This document shows, piece after piece, positions 45,635-53,869 of a stretch of DNA of 64,000 bases. Position 1 is the stretch's first letter, and each line of letters begins with the position of its first letter. The position numbers and the translations under genes were made by a program. The DNA is from an uncultured bacterium. Lineage in GTDB: Bacteria; Acidobacteriota; Aminicenantia; Aminicenantales; CALLJL01. The notes under the pieces were generated by a model. The model saw only the letters and a list, made by a program, of their open reading frames with translations. It was not told the origin of the DNA and ran no database searches. The DNA lies in assembly GCA_938092135.1 (NCBI GenBank), contig CALLJL010000004.1, positions 53,307-117,306 on the forward strand. The letters are read 5' to 3'.

Positions 45635-45663
45635 TTTATAAATCTTAATGGGCAGCATGTCAA
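45635..45663 (-). promoter_or_regulatory. Promoter of the MFS gene, leaderless type
   Basis: Minus strand TTGACA (45663-45658), 17 bases, TATAAA (45640-45635), then 9 bases to the ATG at 45625. The TTGACA shares bases with the ATG at 45658 that opens the longest frame, so that upstream ATG lies before the transcription start. Confidence 0.7.
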
Positions 45664-45818
45664 TAAGGATGGATGAAAGTAATAATTAAAAATCTAAAAT
45701 TCCTAAGCTTCATGATTTATCTTAGTTGGAAAGTCCAGCTTAGATTGAAATCGTCAGGGCTTGTTTGACAAGACAAGGATTTTTCCATTAGGTTAATTTT
45801 TTAAAAAGGAGGTAAAAG

Positions 45819-46868
45819 GTGGTCAAAATTTCAAGAAGAGACTTTATTAAAAATGGCCTAACCCTGGGCGCAGCGGGATTTTTTTTAAATAATTCGCTTC
45901 TTGTCCAGGGTCAGGGGGAAAAAAGAATGATTGTTATTGCCTCAAGCAACGGTCTCAAAGCAACCGAAAAAGCCATGGAACTTTTAAGACAGGGTTACGA
46001 TCCCTTAGATGCAGTTATTGCCGGCGTTAATATTGTTGAAGAAGATCCGGAAGATACCTCCGTGGGGTATGGCGGATTACCTAATGAAGAAGGGGAAGTC
46101 GAACTTGATGCTTCAGTTATGCACGGCCCAACTCATAATGCCGGAGCAGTGGCAGCCCTAAAGGGAATAAAAACCCCCTCCAAAGTAGCCAAGTTGGTAA
46201 TGGAAAGATGCGACCATGCTCTTCTTGTTGGTGAAGGAGCTTTAAAATTTGCCCGGGCTCATGGGTTTAAAGAAGAAAATTTACTTACCGATAAAGCTCG
46301 GGAAATATGGCTTCGTTGGAAAGAGACCCTTTCTGACCGAGACAATTGGTTCCCGCCCAAGTCAGAAAAATTACCGGCCGAGGTCAGATCATTTGTTGAA
46401 TCCTATGGCACAATAAATTGTTTAGCCCTCGATAGCCATGGAAACCTGGCCGGCGTAACTACCACCAGCGGCTTGGCCTTCAAGCTTCCCGGAAGAGTAG
46501 GCGATTCCCCTATTATTGGCGCTGGTCTTTATGTTGATAATGATGTCGGGGCAGCTGGTTCCACTGGTCGAGGCGAAGCTAATATTCTTAATTGCGGTAG
46601 CTTTCAGGTAGTCAGTTTCATGGCTCAGGGATTTTCGCCTGAGGAAGCCTGTTTAAAAACTCTTGAAAAAATTGTTCAGAAAACAAAATTTCAGCCTCAT
46701 CTTCTTCAGAGCGACGGTCTTCCCCGTTTTGGCCTTAATTTTTATGCTATCAATAAGAAAGGAGAATTTGGCTCGGCTTCAATGTGGAGCGGAGCTTATT
46801 ATGCCGTTCATGATGGCCGAGAAAACAAACTTCGAGAAGCGGCTTATCTTTTCAAAAGAAAAAAATAG
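45819..46868 (+). CDS. Tat-exported T2-family asparaginase / N4-GlcNAc-asparaginase
   Basis: A 349-residue Ntn hydrolase with a twin-arginine signal (SRRDFIKNGLTLGAAG, 5-20). The autoprocessing site is Gly-Thr198 (SYGTINC), as in isoaspartyl peptidases/type III asparaginases. Glycosylasparaginases usually have Asp-Thr there. TTTSGLAFKLPGRVGDSPIIGAGLYVD and GSTGRGE give the substrate pocket and resemble glycosylasparaginase. It would release aspartate or GlcNAc-bearing asparagine from peptides in the periplasm. GTG start with AAAAGGAGG. Divergent from the MFS gene. Confidence 0.9.
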   Translation: MVKISRRDFIKNGLTLGAAGFFLNNSLLVQGQGEKRMIVIASSNGLKATEKAMELLRQGYDPLDAVIAGVNIVEEDPEDTSVGYGGLPNEEGEVELDASVMHGPTHNAGAVAALKGIKTPSKVAKLVMERCDHALLVGEGALKFARAHGFKEENLLTDKAREIWLRWKETLSDRDNWFPPKSEKLPAEVRSFVESYGTINCLALDSHGNLAGVTTTSGLAFKLPGRVGDSPIIGAGLYVDNDVGAAGSTGRGEANILNCGSFQVVSFMAQGFSPEEACLKTLEKIVQKTKFQPHLLQSDGLPRFGLNFYAINKKGEFGSASMWSGAYYAVHDGRENKLREAAYLFKRKK

Positions 46869-47002
46869 CTAATTAGCTTAAGCATTTAAATTGATTTTTG
46901 AAAGTATTAGCTTATCCACAAGTAAATTTTCCATAAAATAAATTTTCAAAAATTTAAATAAAAGAAATGAGCCAAGGGAATTAGCTTTTTTATTTAAGAA
47001 CG

Positions 47003-47665
47003 CTATTCTTCAATAATAATCACTGGATGACCTTCTTCACTGAGAATCTGGGCTAGCCTGAAGGCCTGGTCTCGATCTTTGGCCCTTATTCTGACTCGAT
47101 AATAAACATTTTTTTCAGTTTTAAAGGAGGAGATAAAAACATTTGGGTACTTTGTCTTAAGTTTCTTATAAAGCTTTAAAGCATTGGCTTCGATCGTAAA
47201 AGCTCCGACCTGAATAAAATAATGGGGTGAACGAATAGGAGGGGAAAGGCTCGTAAGAACTTCTAAGCGGACAGGAACGACTCCAGGTCCAACGGCGCCA
47301 ATAACCTTGGCGGCCGCATAAGATAAATCAATAATTCGTCCCGGAACAAATGGTCCTCGATCATTAATTCGAACAATCGTGGATAGACCATTATTAAGAT
47401 TGGTGACCATAACATAAGTTCCAAAGGGAAGAGTGGGATGAGCAGCCGTCATATCATTCATGTTATATATTTCTTTGCTTGAAGTAGGTCGTCCATGAAA
47501 TTCAGGCCCGTACCAAGAGGCTAATCCTTCTTGAATAAAAGATTCCGGCCTTGGTTTAAAAGTAGCACAGCCAGAAAGTAAGAAAAATAAATTAAGAGCC
47601 AACCAAAAAAAGTCTTTTCTTAAAGCCAAACTGAACTCTCTTAATTTTAAATTTCTATAAATCAA
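47003..47665 (-). CDS. rlpA: RlpA-like lipoprotein with DPBB and SPOR domains
   Basis: Lipobox LLSGC near residue 33, a double-psi beta-barrel domain (EGLASWYGPEFHGRPTSS, MTAAHPTLPFGTYVMVTNL, RINDRGPFVPGRIIDLSYAAA) and a C-terminal SPOR domain (HYFIQVGAFTIEANALKLY). RlpA proteins bind or cleave denuded peptidoglycan at the division septum. The frame opens with TTG at 47665. TTG at 47629, preceded by AAGAGAG, gives a shorter and more usual lipoprotein signal (MALRKDFFWLAL), so the true start may be there. It lies 31 bp after the LOG-family gene. Confidence 0.9.
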   Translation of the reverse strand: MIYRNLKLREFSLALRKDFFWLALNLFFLLSGCATFKPRPESFIQEGLASWYGPEFHGRPTSSKEIYNMNDMTAAHPTLPFGTYVMVTNLNNGLSTIVRINDRGPFVPGRIIDLSYAAAKVIGAVGPGVVPVRLEVLTSLSPPIRSPHYFIQVGAFTIEANALKLYKKLKTKYPNVFISSFKTEKNVYYRVRIRAKDRDQAFRLAQILSEEGHPVIIIEE

Positions 47666-47696
47666 CCTTTAGCTTGCCAGAAAAAATTCCTAAGAA

Positions 47697-48446
47697 CTAT
47701 GATTTAAGAAAGCCAATTAACTTTCGTCTTAAATAGCGAAAGGCTTGAAGAGGTTTCGAGCAAAAGACAAATAACTCTAAGTCTTCAGGCGAAACGAGCC
47801 CTGCCTCAAGGAGCGCGTCAAAATTGATAATTTTTCGCCAGAATTCCTCGCCATAAAGCAATATTACCAGATCCTGACGATTGATTTTACCTGTCTGAAC
47901 AAGGGTCAGAGTTTCAAAAAGTTCATCAAGGGTTCCAAAGCCGCCTGGAAAAGCAACAACAGCTCGAGCTTTGTAGATTAACCAGAATTTCCGGGTGAAG
48001 AAATAATGGAAGATGAAAGACAGCTCAGGCGAAATATAGGGATTAGGAATTTGCTCATGGGGAAGAGAAATATTCATGCCTATGGATTTACCTCCAGCCC
48101 GAGCTGCTCCCCGGTTAGCTGCTTCCATTATCCCCGGACCGCCACCGGTGCAAATAACAAAATTCTTGCCCTTCGGTTTAAGCTTAATCGCCCATCGGGC
48201 AAGAAGATAGGCTAGTTCTTCGGCATCCCAATAATATTTGGCCATTTCTGATTTTTCGAGGGGATTAACCCTTGAAGAGCCAAGAAAGAGAACCGTTGTA
48301 TGAACTTTATATTTTTCGAGTCGATACCATGGTTCAAGAATTTCACTTAAAATCCTGATAACCCGAGCTGGTTCAGAATGGAGAAATTCTAAATTTTCAT
48401 AGGCCTTTTCAGGGAAATAGGGTTTTTCTAGTCTTTCCTCGCTCAT
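47697..48446 (-). CDS. LOG-family (TIGR00730-like) nucleotide phosphoribohydrolase
   Basis: A Rossmann-fold protein with the LOG signature: VICTGGGPGIMEAANRGA and the active-site loop VAFPGGFGTLDELFE. Characterised relatives hydrolyse nucleoside 5'-monophosphates to base and ribose phosphate (cytokinin-activating in plants, PpnN/YgdH in bacteria). This one has an N-terminal extension of about 70 residues. The frame opens at 48455, but that ATG is part of the -10 box (TAAAATG). The ATG at 48446, 7 bases later, is the likely start. Convergent/divergent neighbours are unrelated. Confidence 0.88.
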   Translation of the reverse strand: MSEERLEKPYFPEKAYENLEFLHSEPARVIRILSEILEPWYRLEKYKVHTTVLFLGSSRVNPLEKSEMAKYYWDAEELAYLLARWAIKLKPKGKNFVICTGGGPGIMEAANRGAARAGGKSIGMNISLPHEQIPNPYISPELSFIFHYFFTRKFWLIYKARAVVAFPGGFGTLDELFETLTLVQTGKINRQDLVILLYGEEFWRKIINFDALLEAGLVSPEDLELFVFCSKPLQAFRYLRRKLIGFLKS

Positions 48447-48453
48447 GGCCGGC

Positions 48454-48482
48454 ATTTTATCTTAATTTACTTTAATTCTCAA
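48454..48482 (-). promoter_or_regulatory. Promoter of the LOG-family gene, leaderless type
   Basis: Minus strand TTGAGA (48482-48477), 17 bases, TAAAAT (48459-48454), then 7 bases to the ATG at 48446. The upstream ATG at 48455 overlaps the -10 box. The predicted transcript begins at or next to the start codon. Confidence 0.65.
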
Positions 48483-48572
48483 GAAAAATGGATCAAACAA
48501 TTTGCTATTATAAAATAAAAATTAAATTTGGCGATCAATCCGAAAGAATAAAAATATCGCTTTTTGATCGTT

Positions 48573-48601
48573 TTGACATCAAAAAGATAGTATGTTTAAA
48601 T
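48573..48601 (+). promoter_or_regulatory. Promoter of the IMP cyclohydrolase gene
   Basis: TTGACA (48573-48578), 17 bases, TTAAAT (48596-48601), 15 bases before the GTG at 48617. It lies within the longest open frame (ATG 48488) and so favours the GTG start. Confidence 0.5.
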
Positions 48602-48616
48602 AAATTGAGGTTAAAG

Positions 48617-49348
48617 GTGAAGCGTTCTTTACCTGATTATCTTCGAGAGGGTGAATATTTTGGCCGCCTTCTAGCCATTGCTTCAACTTCTGATAACGAA
48701 AAAATTGTTATCCTTTATGGCCTTACCGGTCGATCAAAGTCTAGCCAAGCCCGTCGTCTCGTCCGCCGGGAAAATGGTCTTTATACAGAGCCTTTACCTG
48801 AATCTTCCTTAACTGCTCAGCAAAGGGAGTTACTAGTCTATCCGGTCATTCTTTTTAACCGTGGGGTGGCGGCATCCAATGGTCAACAGACAAGAGAAAT
48901 TTTTAAAAAATTATCCTCGGGCAGTAATGACCCTGAATTAATTCTTAAAGAAGCTCTTGCTGGCTGGTCCTATGAGCCTGATTTTCCTACCTTTACTCCC
49001 AGAATAAGTGCCTGTCTTCTACCTGAAGGCCGTCTGGCTATGGCTTTGATCAGAAGGGGAGAAAATGGTCAATCTATTCATGAATATTATTCTCTCTTTT
49101 TAACTCCTGGCGAAGGCTTTTTGCTAACTACCTATAAAGGACCCAATCTTAATCCACCTCCTTCCTTTTCAGGTCCGCCTGTAAATTTCAAAATGACCGA
49201 AATTCAGGCGAAAGAAATATTAAATGAATTTTATGAGGCCCTGGCCCCGCAGCCGGGAGAAAAAGATTGGCGAGTTGCTGCAGCCGTAATTACTTTCAGC
49301 TTATCACGATTGGAATTATTAGAAATGGAAATTATCAATCGTTTTTAA
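48617..49348 (+). CDS. purO: PurO-type IMP cyclohydrolase
   Basis: About 243 residues matching the archaeal-type IMP cyclohydrolase (PF07826-like): YFGRLLAIASTS at the start, ILFNRGVAASNGQQTRE, and WSYEPDFPTFTPRISACLL. It closes the ring of FAICAR to give IMP, the last step of purine synthesis. The frame is open from 48488, but those 43 residues have no family likeness. GTG at 48617 has TTGAGG 6 bases upstream and a promoter just before it. Followed 19 bp later by a stand-alone AICAR transformylase, the preceding step, so the pair replaces bifunctional PurH. Confidence 0.85.
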   Translation: MKRSLPDYLREGEYFGRLLAIASTSDNEKIVILYGLTGRSKSSQARRLVRRENGLYTEPLPESSLTAQQRELLVYPVILFNRGVAASNGQQTREIFKKLSSGSNDPELILKEALAGWSYEPDFPTFTPRISACLLPEGRLAMALIRRGENGQSIHEYYSLFLTPGEGFLLTTYKGPNLNPPPSFSGPPVNFKMTEIQAKEILNEFYEALAPQPGEKDWRVAAAVITFSLSRLELLEMEIINRF

Positions 49349-49367
49349 AGCAGGGAGGAAATTAAAG

Positions 49368-50447
49368 ATGAATTCAAAGAAATTTCAAGAAGCTCGACGA
49401 CAGTATTTAACGAAAATTAAGGAAGAATTTCCAGATATTATGATGGTGGGTGAAACACGATTCGTTAAGAGAATTTCGATGCGCTATGGCGAAAATCCAG
49501 GCTATCCAGCTGCTTTCTATGTGGAAGATGGGGCTTCAGGTCCTAATATGGCCACTATGGAGGTTCTTCAAGAGGGGTCAAAAGGCTTAAGTTATATCAA
49601 TGTAGCCGATATGGATCTTGGCCAGCGACTTTTGATTAAACTCAGTTCAATTTATCCTGGCGAGGCTATCGCCGTCTTGATTAAGCATGAAATGCCTAGC
49701 GGAGTAGCCAAAGCTAAAAATGGCCTGGAGGCCTTTCTGAAAGCCTGGGGATGCGATCCTCTTTCCAATTTTGGCAGCGTTAATGTTTTTAATTTCGAAG
49801 TCAACGAGGAGCTAGCCGCTCTGCTTATTGAATCATCTCGGAATATTGAAGTTGTTTACGCCCCTTCCTTTACGCCTGAAGCCCTGACAATTTTAGCTAA
49901 CCGAAAAACCCTACGACTTTGCCGGATGGCTTCAATAAATGAACCAAGCCATGACAATGGCCTTGAATTTAAACGATTAGCCGGTGGGCTTTTGATTCAA
50001 AGAAGATTTGATTCAAAAATAATCAGCCCAGCTGACTTGGATGTAGTTTCTAAAAGAAAGCCTAAGGAAGAAGAGATGGAAGCGGCTATCTTCAACTGGA
50101 TTGTGGCCTGTTTTACCCGATCTAATGCAGTCATTATTGGCCAGAAGGATAAAGTTCATGGCATCGGTTCAGGTCAAAGATCAAGAATTGATGCGGCTGA
50201 AAATGCTATTCGTCTTTCAAGAAGAGGCTATGGCCCTGAGGGGTGTATTTTAGCTTCTGATGCCTTTATGCCTTTCACTGATGTTGTTGAGCTTGCAGCC
50301 TCATCCGGCCTGACAGCGCTTATTGCCCCCCTCGGTTCAATTCGGGACGAGGAAGTTATTCGCCGAGCAGACGAGCTCAATCTGGCCTTTATGGTGACGA
50401 GAAAGCCTGGGGAAATTGATTCTGAGCGAGCCTTTCTTCATCGTTAA
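49368..50447 (+). CDS. Stand-alone AICAR transformylase (PurH C-terminal type)
   Basis: A 359-residue protein equal to the AICAR transformylase half of PurH. Motifs are SMRYGENPGYPAAFY (RYGENP conserved), the Lys-His pair in VLIKHEMPSGVA (classical KHxNPCG with Met and Ser replacing Asn and Cys), TRSNAVIIG, IGSGQRSRIDA, and LASDAFMPFTDVVELAASSG. It transfers formyl from 10-formyl-THF to AICAR. The N-terminal cyclohydrolase (MGS) domain is absent, its place being taken by the purO gene 19 bp upstream. A GGGAGG site precedes the ATG. Confidence 0.9.
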   Translation: MNSKKFQEARRQYLTKIKEEFPDIMMVGETRFVKRISMRYGENPGYPAAFYVEDGASGPNMATMEVLQEGSKGLSYINVADMDLGQRLLIKLSSIYPGEAIAVLIKHEMPSGVAKAKNGLEAFLKAWGCDPLSNFGSVNVFNFEVNEELAALLIESSRNIEVVYAPSFTPEALTILANRKTLRLCRMASINEPSHDNGLEFKRLAGGLLIQRRFDSKIISPADLDVVSKRKPKEEEMEAAIFNWIVACFTRSNAVIIGQKDKVHGIGSGQRSRIDAAENAIRLSRRGYGPEGCILASDAFMPFTDVVELAASSGLTALIAPLGSIRDEEVIRRADELNLAFMVTRKPGEIDSERAFLHR

Positions 50448-50458
50448 AAGGGGAAAAA

Positions 50459-50989
50459 ATGAGTTTAAAAGAATATCGAGCTAAAAGAAATTTTTCTCGA
50501 ACTCCTGAGCCTGAGGGCAGGGAAGAAAAATCCGAAAGGAAAAAAGAGGAGCTGGTTTATGTCATTCAAAAACACAGGGCGACCCATCTTCATTATGATC
50601 TTCGCTTGGAAGAAGAGGGCGTCCTAAAAAGCTGGGCTATTCCCAAAGAGCCTCCCATTAATCCTGGAATAAAGCGTTTAGCTGTAGAAACGGAAGATCA
50701 TCCATTGGGTTATGAGGATTTTGAGGGAGAAATTCCCGAAGGTGAATATGGAGCCGGAACAGTGGAGATCTGGGATAAGGGTAGCTATATCCCTCTTGAA
50801 ATTGCTCCAGGGAAAAAGATAATTGAAATCAAAGGGAAAAAACTCAATGGAACTTATGCTTTAATCAAAATCAAGACAAAGGAAGGTAGCGAGAAGAATT
50901 GGCTTTTTTTTAAAATCACTGGCGAAAAATCAACGTCTTCAAATTTAGAAAAAATAAATAAAAAAACGAAGAAGAAAAATAATAAATAA
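50459..50989 (+). CDS. Stand-alone LigD-type 3'-phosphoesterase domain protein
   Basis: A 176-residue protein consisting only of the DNA ligase D N-terminal phosphoesterase domain: YVIQKHRATHLHYDLRL (catalytic His, Asp and Arg), LKSWAIPKEPP, VETEDHPLGYEDFEGEIPEGEYGAGTVEIWD. This domain trims 3'-phosphates and 3'-ribonucleotides at DNA ends. The tail is Lys-rich. No ligase, polymerase domain or Ku gene is in the window. It lies 11 bp after the AICAR transformylase and is probably co-transcribed with it. Confidence 0.92.
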   Translation: MSLKEYRAKRNFSRTPEPEGREEKSERKKEELVYVIQKHRATHLHYDLRLEEEGVLKSWAIPKEPPINPGIKRLAVETEDHPLGYEDFEGEIPEGEYGAGTVEIWDKGSYIPLEIAPGKKIIEIKGKKLNGTYALIKIKTKEGSEKNWLFFKITGEKSTSSNLEKINKKTKKKNNK

Positions 50990-50999
50990 ATTAAAACCT

Positions 51000-52031
51000 C
51001 TATTTTTTAGGCCTTAGAAATTCAGCTGCCGCTTCAGGTGAGATGGGATTGATATAAAATCCTGTTCCCCATTCAAAACCCGCTACTCGACTTAAAATAG
51101 GAATAATTTCCAGATGCCAGTGATAATATTCCTTCACACCATTAGGGCAATCGCGCCCCGAATTGGGATTTGGTCCCTGATGGATATAAAAATTATAGGG
51201 AGGATCGGCCAAGACTTCTTTAATTTGATAAAGAACCAGCTTCAGTGTCCGAGCTAAGCTATTTATTTCGGCCATGTCTATTTCTGAAAACCAGGGAGAA
51301 TGGCGCCGGGGATATAGGCGGAGTTCAAAGGGAAAACGGGAGGCAAAGGGAGTAAAGACACAGAAATGATCATTTTGGTAAACCAACCTTTCCCCCCTTT
51401 TTAGTTCTTCCTCAATAAGCCGGCAGAAAATACACTGCCCGAAACGTTCCTTTAACTCGCTTGAACTTTTAAGCTCTTCAAGGTTTCTTTTAGGAACAAT
51501 GGGTGTAGCTACAATCTGGGAATGGGGATGGGCAAGGGAAGCTCCGGCTTCAGGTCCTTTATTTTTAAAAAGATGAATATATTTATACTGTTTTTCAGCC
51601 TGAATCTCAATCATTCGGGAGCGATAGGTTTCAATAATTTTTTCTAAATGTCCAATGGAAAGATCAGCCAATTCTCGATTATGGTCTGGACTCTCAATAA
51701 TGACCTCATGGACTCCTATCCCTTCCATCCAGAAAAAAAGACCGTCATCACTTTTTTGAATAAAGGGAGTTTGGCCTCTTTGTAAAGCTGGAAATTTATT
51801 GGGTACGACCCTGACGAGCCAGCCTGGCTGATTGGCCTTTGTCCCCTTTTCTCTTACAGCAAAAACTTCTGGTGGTGTCTTGTTTTCATTACCAGGACAG
51901 AAGGGACAGAATTTTCCTTTCTCCTTTTTTTTGACTTCAGTTGATCGTCGAAAATCATCGGGCCGTTTGCTTCTTTCAGCCGCAATAATAACCCATCGCC
52001 CACCTATAATATCTTTTCTGAGTTCAGACAT
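51000..52031 (-). CDS. galT: Galactose-1-phosphate uridylyltransferase
   Basis: A 343-residue HIT-superfamily enzyme moving UMP from UDP-glucose to galactose-1-phosphate. Zinc-binding CPFCPGNE (CxxC) and the active-site HPHSQI are present. HPHGQ is more common, so Ser replaces Gly. A second CxxC is CIFCRLIEEE. YYHWHLEIIP near the C terminus completes the fold. It is 6 bp downstream of a response-regulator gene, an unusual location, and about 48 kb from galK. Relatives with ADP- or other NDP-sugar specificity exist, so the nucleotide is an inference. Confidence 0.9.
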   Translation of the reverse strand: MSELRKDIIGGRWVIIAAERSKRPDDFRRSTEVKKKEKGKFCPFCPGNENKTPPEVFAVREKGTKANQPGWLVRVVPNKFPALQRGQTPFIQKSDDGLFFWMEGIGVHEVIIESPDHNRELADLSIGHLEKIIETYRSRMIEIQAEKQYKYIHLFKNKGPEAGASLAHPHSQIVATPIVPKRNLEELKSSSELKERFGQCIFCRLIEEELKRGERLVYQNDHFCVFTPFASRFPFELRLYPRRHSPWFSEIDMAEINSLARTLKLVLYQIKEVLADPPYNFYIHQGPNPNSGRDCPNGVKEYYHWHLEIIPILSRVAGFEWGTGFYINPISPEAAAEFLRPKK

Positions 52032-52037
52032 GCTCTT

Positions 52038-52403
52038 TTATCCTATCAGTTCTTTAATTTTGGCCTTTAATTCATCAAGAGAAGCTGATTTGATTAAATA
52101 GGCCTCAGCTGCCCAGGTCATAAAATCATGGCGATAGCTTTGATAGGCGGTATTAATAATTACCGGAATATCCTTTCTAATACCCATAATGTCCTCAATC
52201 AATTCCAGGCCATCCTTTACAGGCATTCTAATGTCGGTGATTATAAGATCAAAATGACTTTTTTTAATAAGATCCAATGCTTTCTGGGCATTTGTTACAG
52301 CAATTACTTTATAACCTTCTTTCTCCAGTTCCTCGCGATAAAGTAAGCATAAATTTTTCTCATCCTCAACGATAAGAATTCTTTTCTTTTTTTTCATTTT
52401 CAT
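52038..52403 (-). CDS. Single-domain response regulator
   Basis: A 121-residue receiver domain only: acidic pair VEDEK, phosphoacceptor Asp in DLIITDIRMP, and Lys in AYLIKSAS. There is no DNA-binding or enzymatic output domain, so it works through protein contact, as in Spo0F or CheY. Its ATG overlaps the kinase stop codon (ATGA), tying it to the sensor kinase upstream, and galT follows after 6 bp. Confidence 0.92.
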   Translation of the reverse strand: MKMKKKKRILIVEDEKNLCLLYREELEKEGYKVIAVTNAQKALDLIKKSHFDLIITDIRMPVKDGLELIEDIMGIRKDIPVIINTAYQSYRHDFMTWAAEAYLIKSASLDELKAKIKELIG

Positions 52404-53731
52404 CTAGCCTTAAAATAAAGTTTAATAATCGTTCCCTCACCTTCCTGACTCTCAACCTTTATGTGGCCACCATTGGCCTCCATAAATCTTTTAACATAAG
52501 CCAATCCCAAGCCTAGCCCCTTTTCCTTGGTGGAAGTGAAGGCTTCAAATATCCGTTCTTTCAAAGCCTCAGGAATACCTTGACCATTATCTTCCACGGA
52601 AATAACAATCCAATCATTATTCTCTCGAAAGGCCCTCAATCTGATTACGCCTTTATCTTGGAGAGCTTCAAGGGAATTTTCGACCAAATTGCGCAGAGCT
52701 TCACCAAGATAAACCGGATCAGATAACACATAGACGAGCCCAGGTTCAATCTCGCTTTCAATGATTATTTTTTTCGATTTAATAAAGGGCTTGATGTTAT
52801 CCATAGTAATTTTAAATATCTCCATAAGATTGACCGGCACTTTTTCTTTGATTTCAATCCGGAAAAATCTCGTCAAGCGATCCATTATTTGTTCGAGCCG
52901 CAAAATTTCTTCTTTGATGATTTTAAGATTCCTCATCTTTCTTTTCTCGTCAATATCCGATGAAAGAAGCTGATCGACAAATCCCCCGATGATAACTAAG
53001 GGATTTCTCAACTGATGGGTAACAAACATGGCCATCTCTCCTAAGGCCGCCTGTTTTTTCATTTCCATCACCCGCTGCTGAAGTCTAGTCACATAAATGT
53101 AATTACCAGCAGCCAGGCCGCAGAGGCTCGCTAGTTCTATATCCTGAACTTTTATCGGCTGACGAGTAATGGCATTATCGAGAATTATCTCACCAAAGAT
53201 TTCATCGAGCGAAAGAAGGGGGATACAAAGAAATTCATCGACGTTGATAATTTCAAGAAACTGACGATCCACCAGCGGCTCGTTAAAGGCATCTTTAACA
53301 TGAATGATTTCTCTTGAAGACGCGGCCAGAGCGGGCAGGGAAGGCTCAGCAGCGTAAAGAGGGAAACTCATCTGCCTTATTTTTTGGACCAGGGGATTGT
53401 TCTCATCCATTAACAGACGACGGTTATAATCTATGATTTCTGAATAGCCGATTTCATGATTTGAGAGAATCTGCCATAGGGAGGCCGCTTCTTCAGCTGA
53501 AGCTGGACCGAGCCAGAATTCCCCTTTAAGCTCGTTGCCATCGACAAGAAAAAGCATCGCTCGATTGAACCCGAGACCAGAACCGGCGGTCAAGGCAGTA
53601 AGAATAACAAGTAAATTATCTTTAAGAGAAAAAGGTTGGAAGAAACTCTGGGCCAGAATAGAAAATATTTGCAACTCCTTTGAACCAGACTGGGGGAATT
53701 GATGGCGAAAGGGGTGATATCTTTCAATCAA
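52400..53731 (-). CDS. Cytoplasmic sensor histidine kinase with GAF domain
   Basis: A 443-residue kinase without membrane segments. The N-terminal 200 residues form a GAF domain (AGSGLGFNRAMLFLVDG, CIPLLSLDEIFGEIILDN). Then comes the H-box (MFVTHQLRNPLVIIGGF), the N-box (NLVENSLEAL), G1 (VEDNGQGIP), the F-box and G2 (GLGLGLAYVKRF). It should phosphorylate the single-domain regulator encoded directly downstream. The ligand of the GAF domain is unknown. The open frame begins with TTG at 53731, with AAGGA about 10 bases before it, so the start is uncertain. Confidence 0.9.
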   Translation of the reverse strand: MIERYHPFRHQFPQSGSKELQIFSILAQSFFQPFSLKDNLLVILTALTAGSGLGFNRAMLFLVDGNELKGEFWLGPASAEEAASLWQILSNHEIGYSEIIDYNRRLLMDENNPLVQKIRQMSFPLYAAEPSLPALAASSREIIHVKDAFNEPLVDRQFLEIINVDEFLCIPLLSLDEIFGEIILDNAITRQPIKVQDIELASLCGLAAGNYIYVTRLQQRVMEMKKQAALGEMAMFVTHQLRNPLVIIGGFVDQLLSSDIDEKRKMRNLKIIKEEILRLEQIMDRLTRFFRIEIKEKVPVNLMEIFKITMDNIKPFIKSKKIIIESEIEPGLVYVLSDPVYLGEALRNLVENSLEALQDKGVIRLRAFRENNDWIVISVEDNGQGIPEALKERIFEAFTSTKEKGLGLGLAYVKRFMEANGGHIKVESQEGEGTIIKLYFKAR

Positions 53732-53869
53732 GGGATTTTAATCCTTGAATAGAATTTTCCTCTTTTCCAAAATCAATTCCTTTTCGGCAATTTTTTATTT
53801 ATTTCTTTTTGGTTACTCAATTTTCTTTTTCAGTTTTCAATTTAATAATAGTCAACGATCATTTTCAGG

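Noticed and set aside
46867..46878. 12-base palindrome AGCTAATTAGCT at the end of the asparaginase gene
   Set aside because: Short and AT-rich, with no T-run at a suitable distance. I do not call it a terminator.
46912..46920. Perfect DnaA box TTATCCACA in the AT-rich gap 46869-47002
   Set aside because: It is a single copy between convergent genes with no dnaA, dnaN or box cluster nearby. One such 9-mer is expected by chance in a window of this size.
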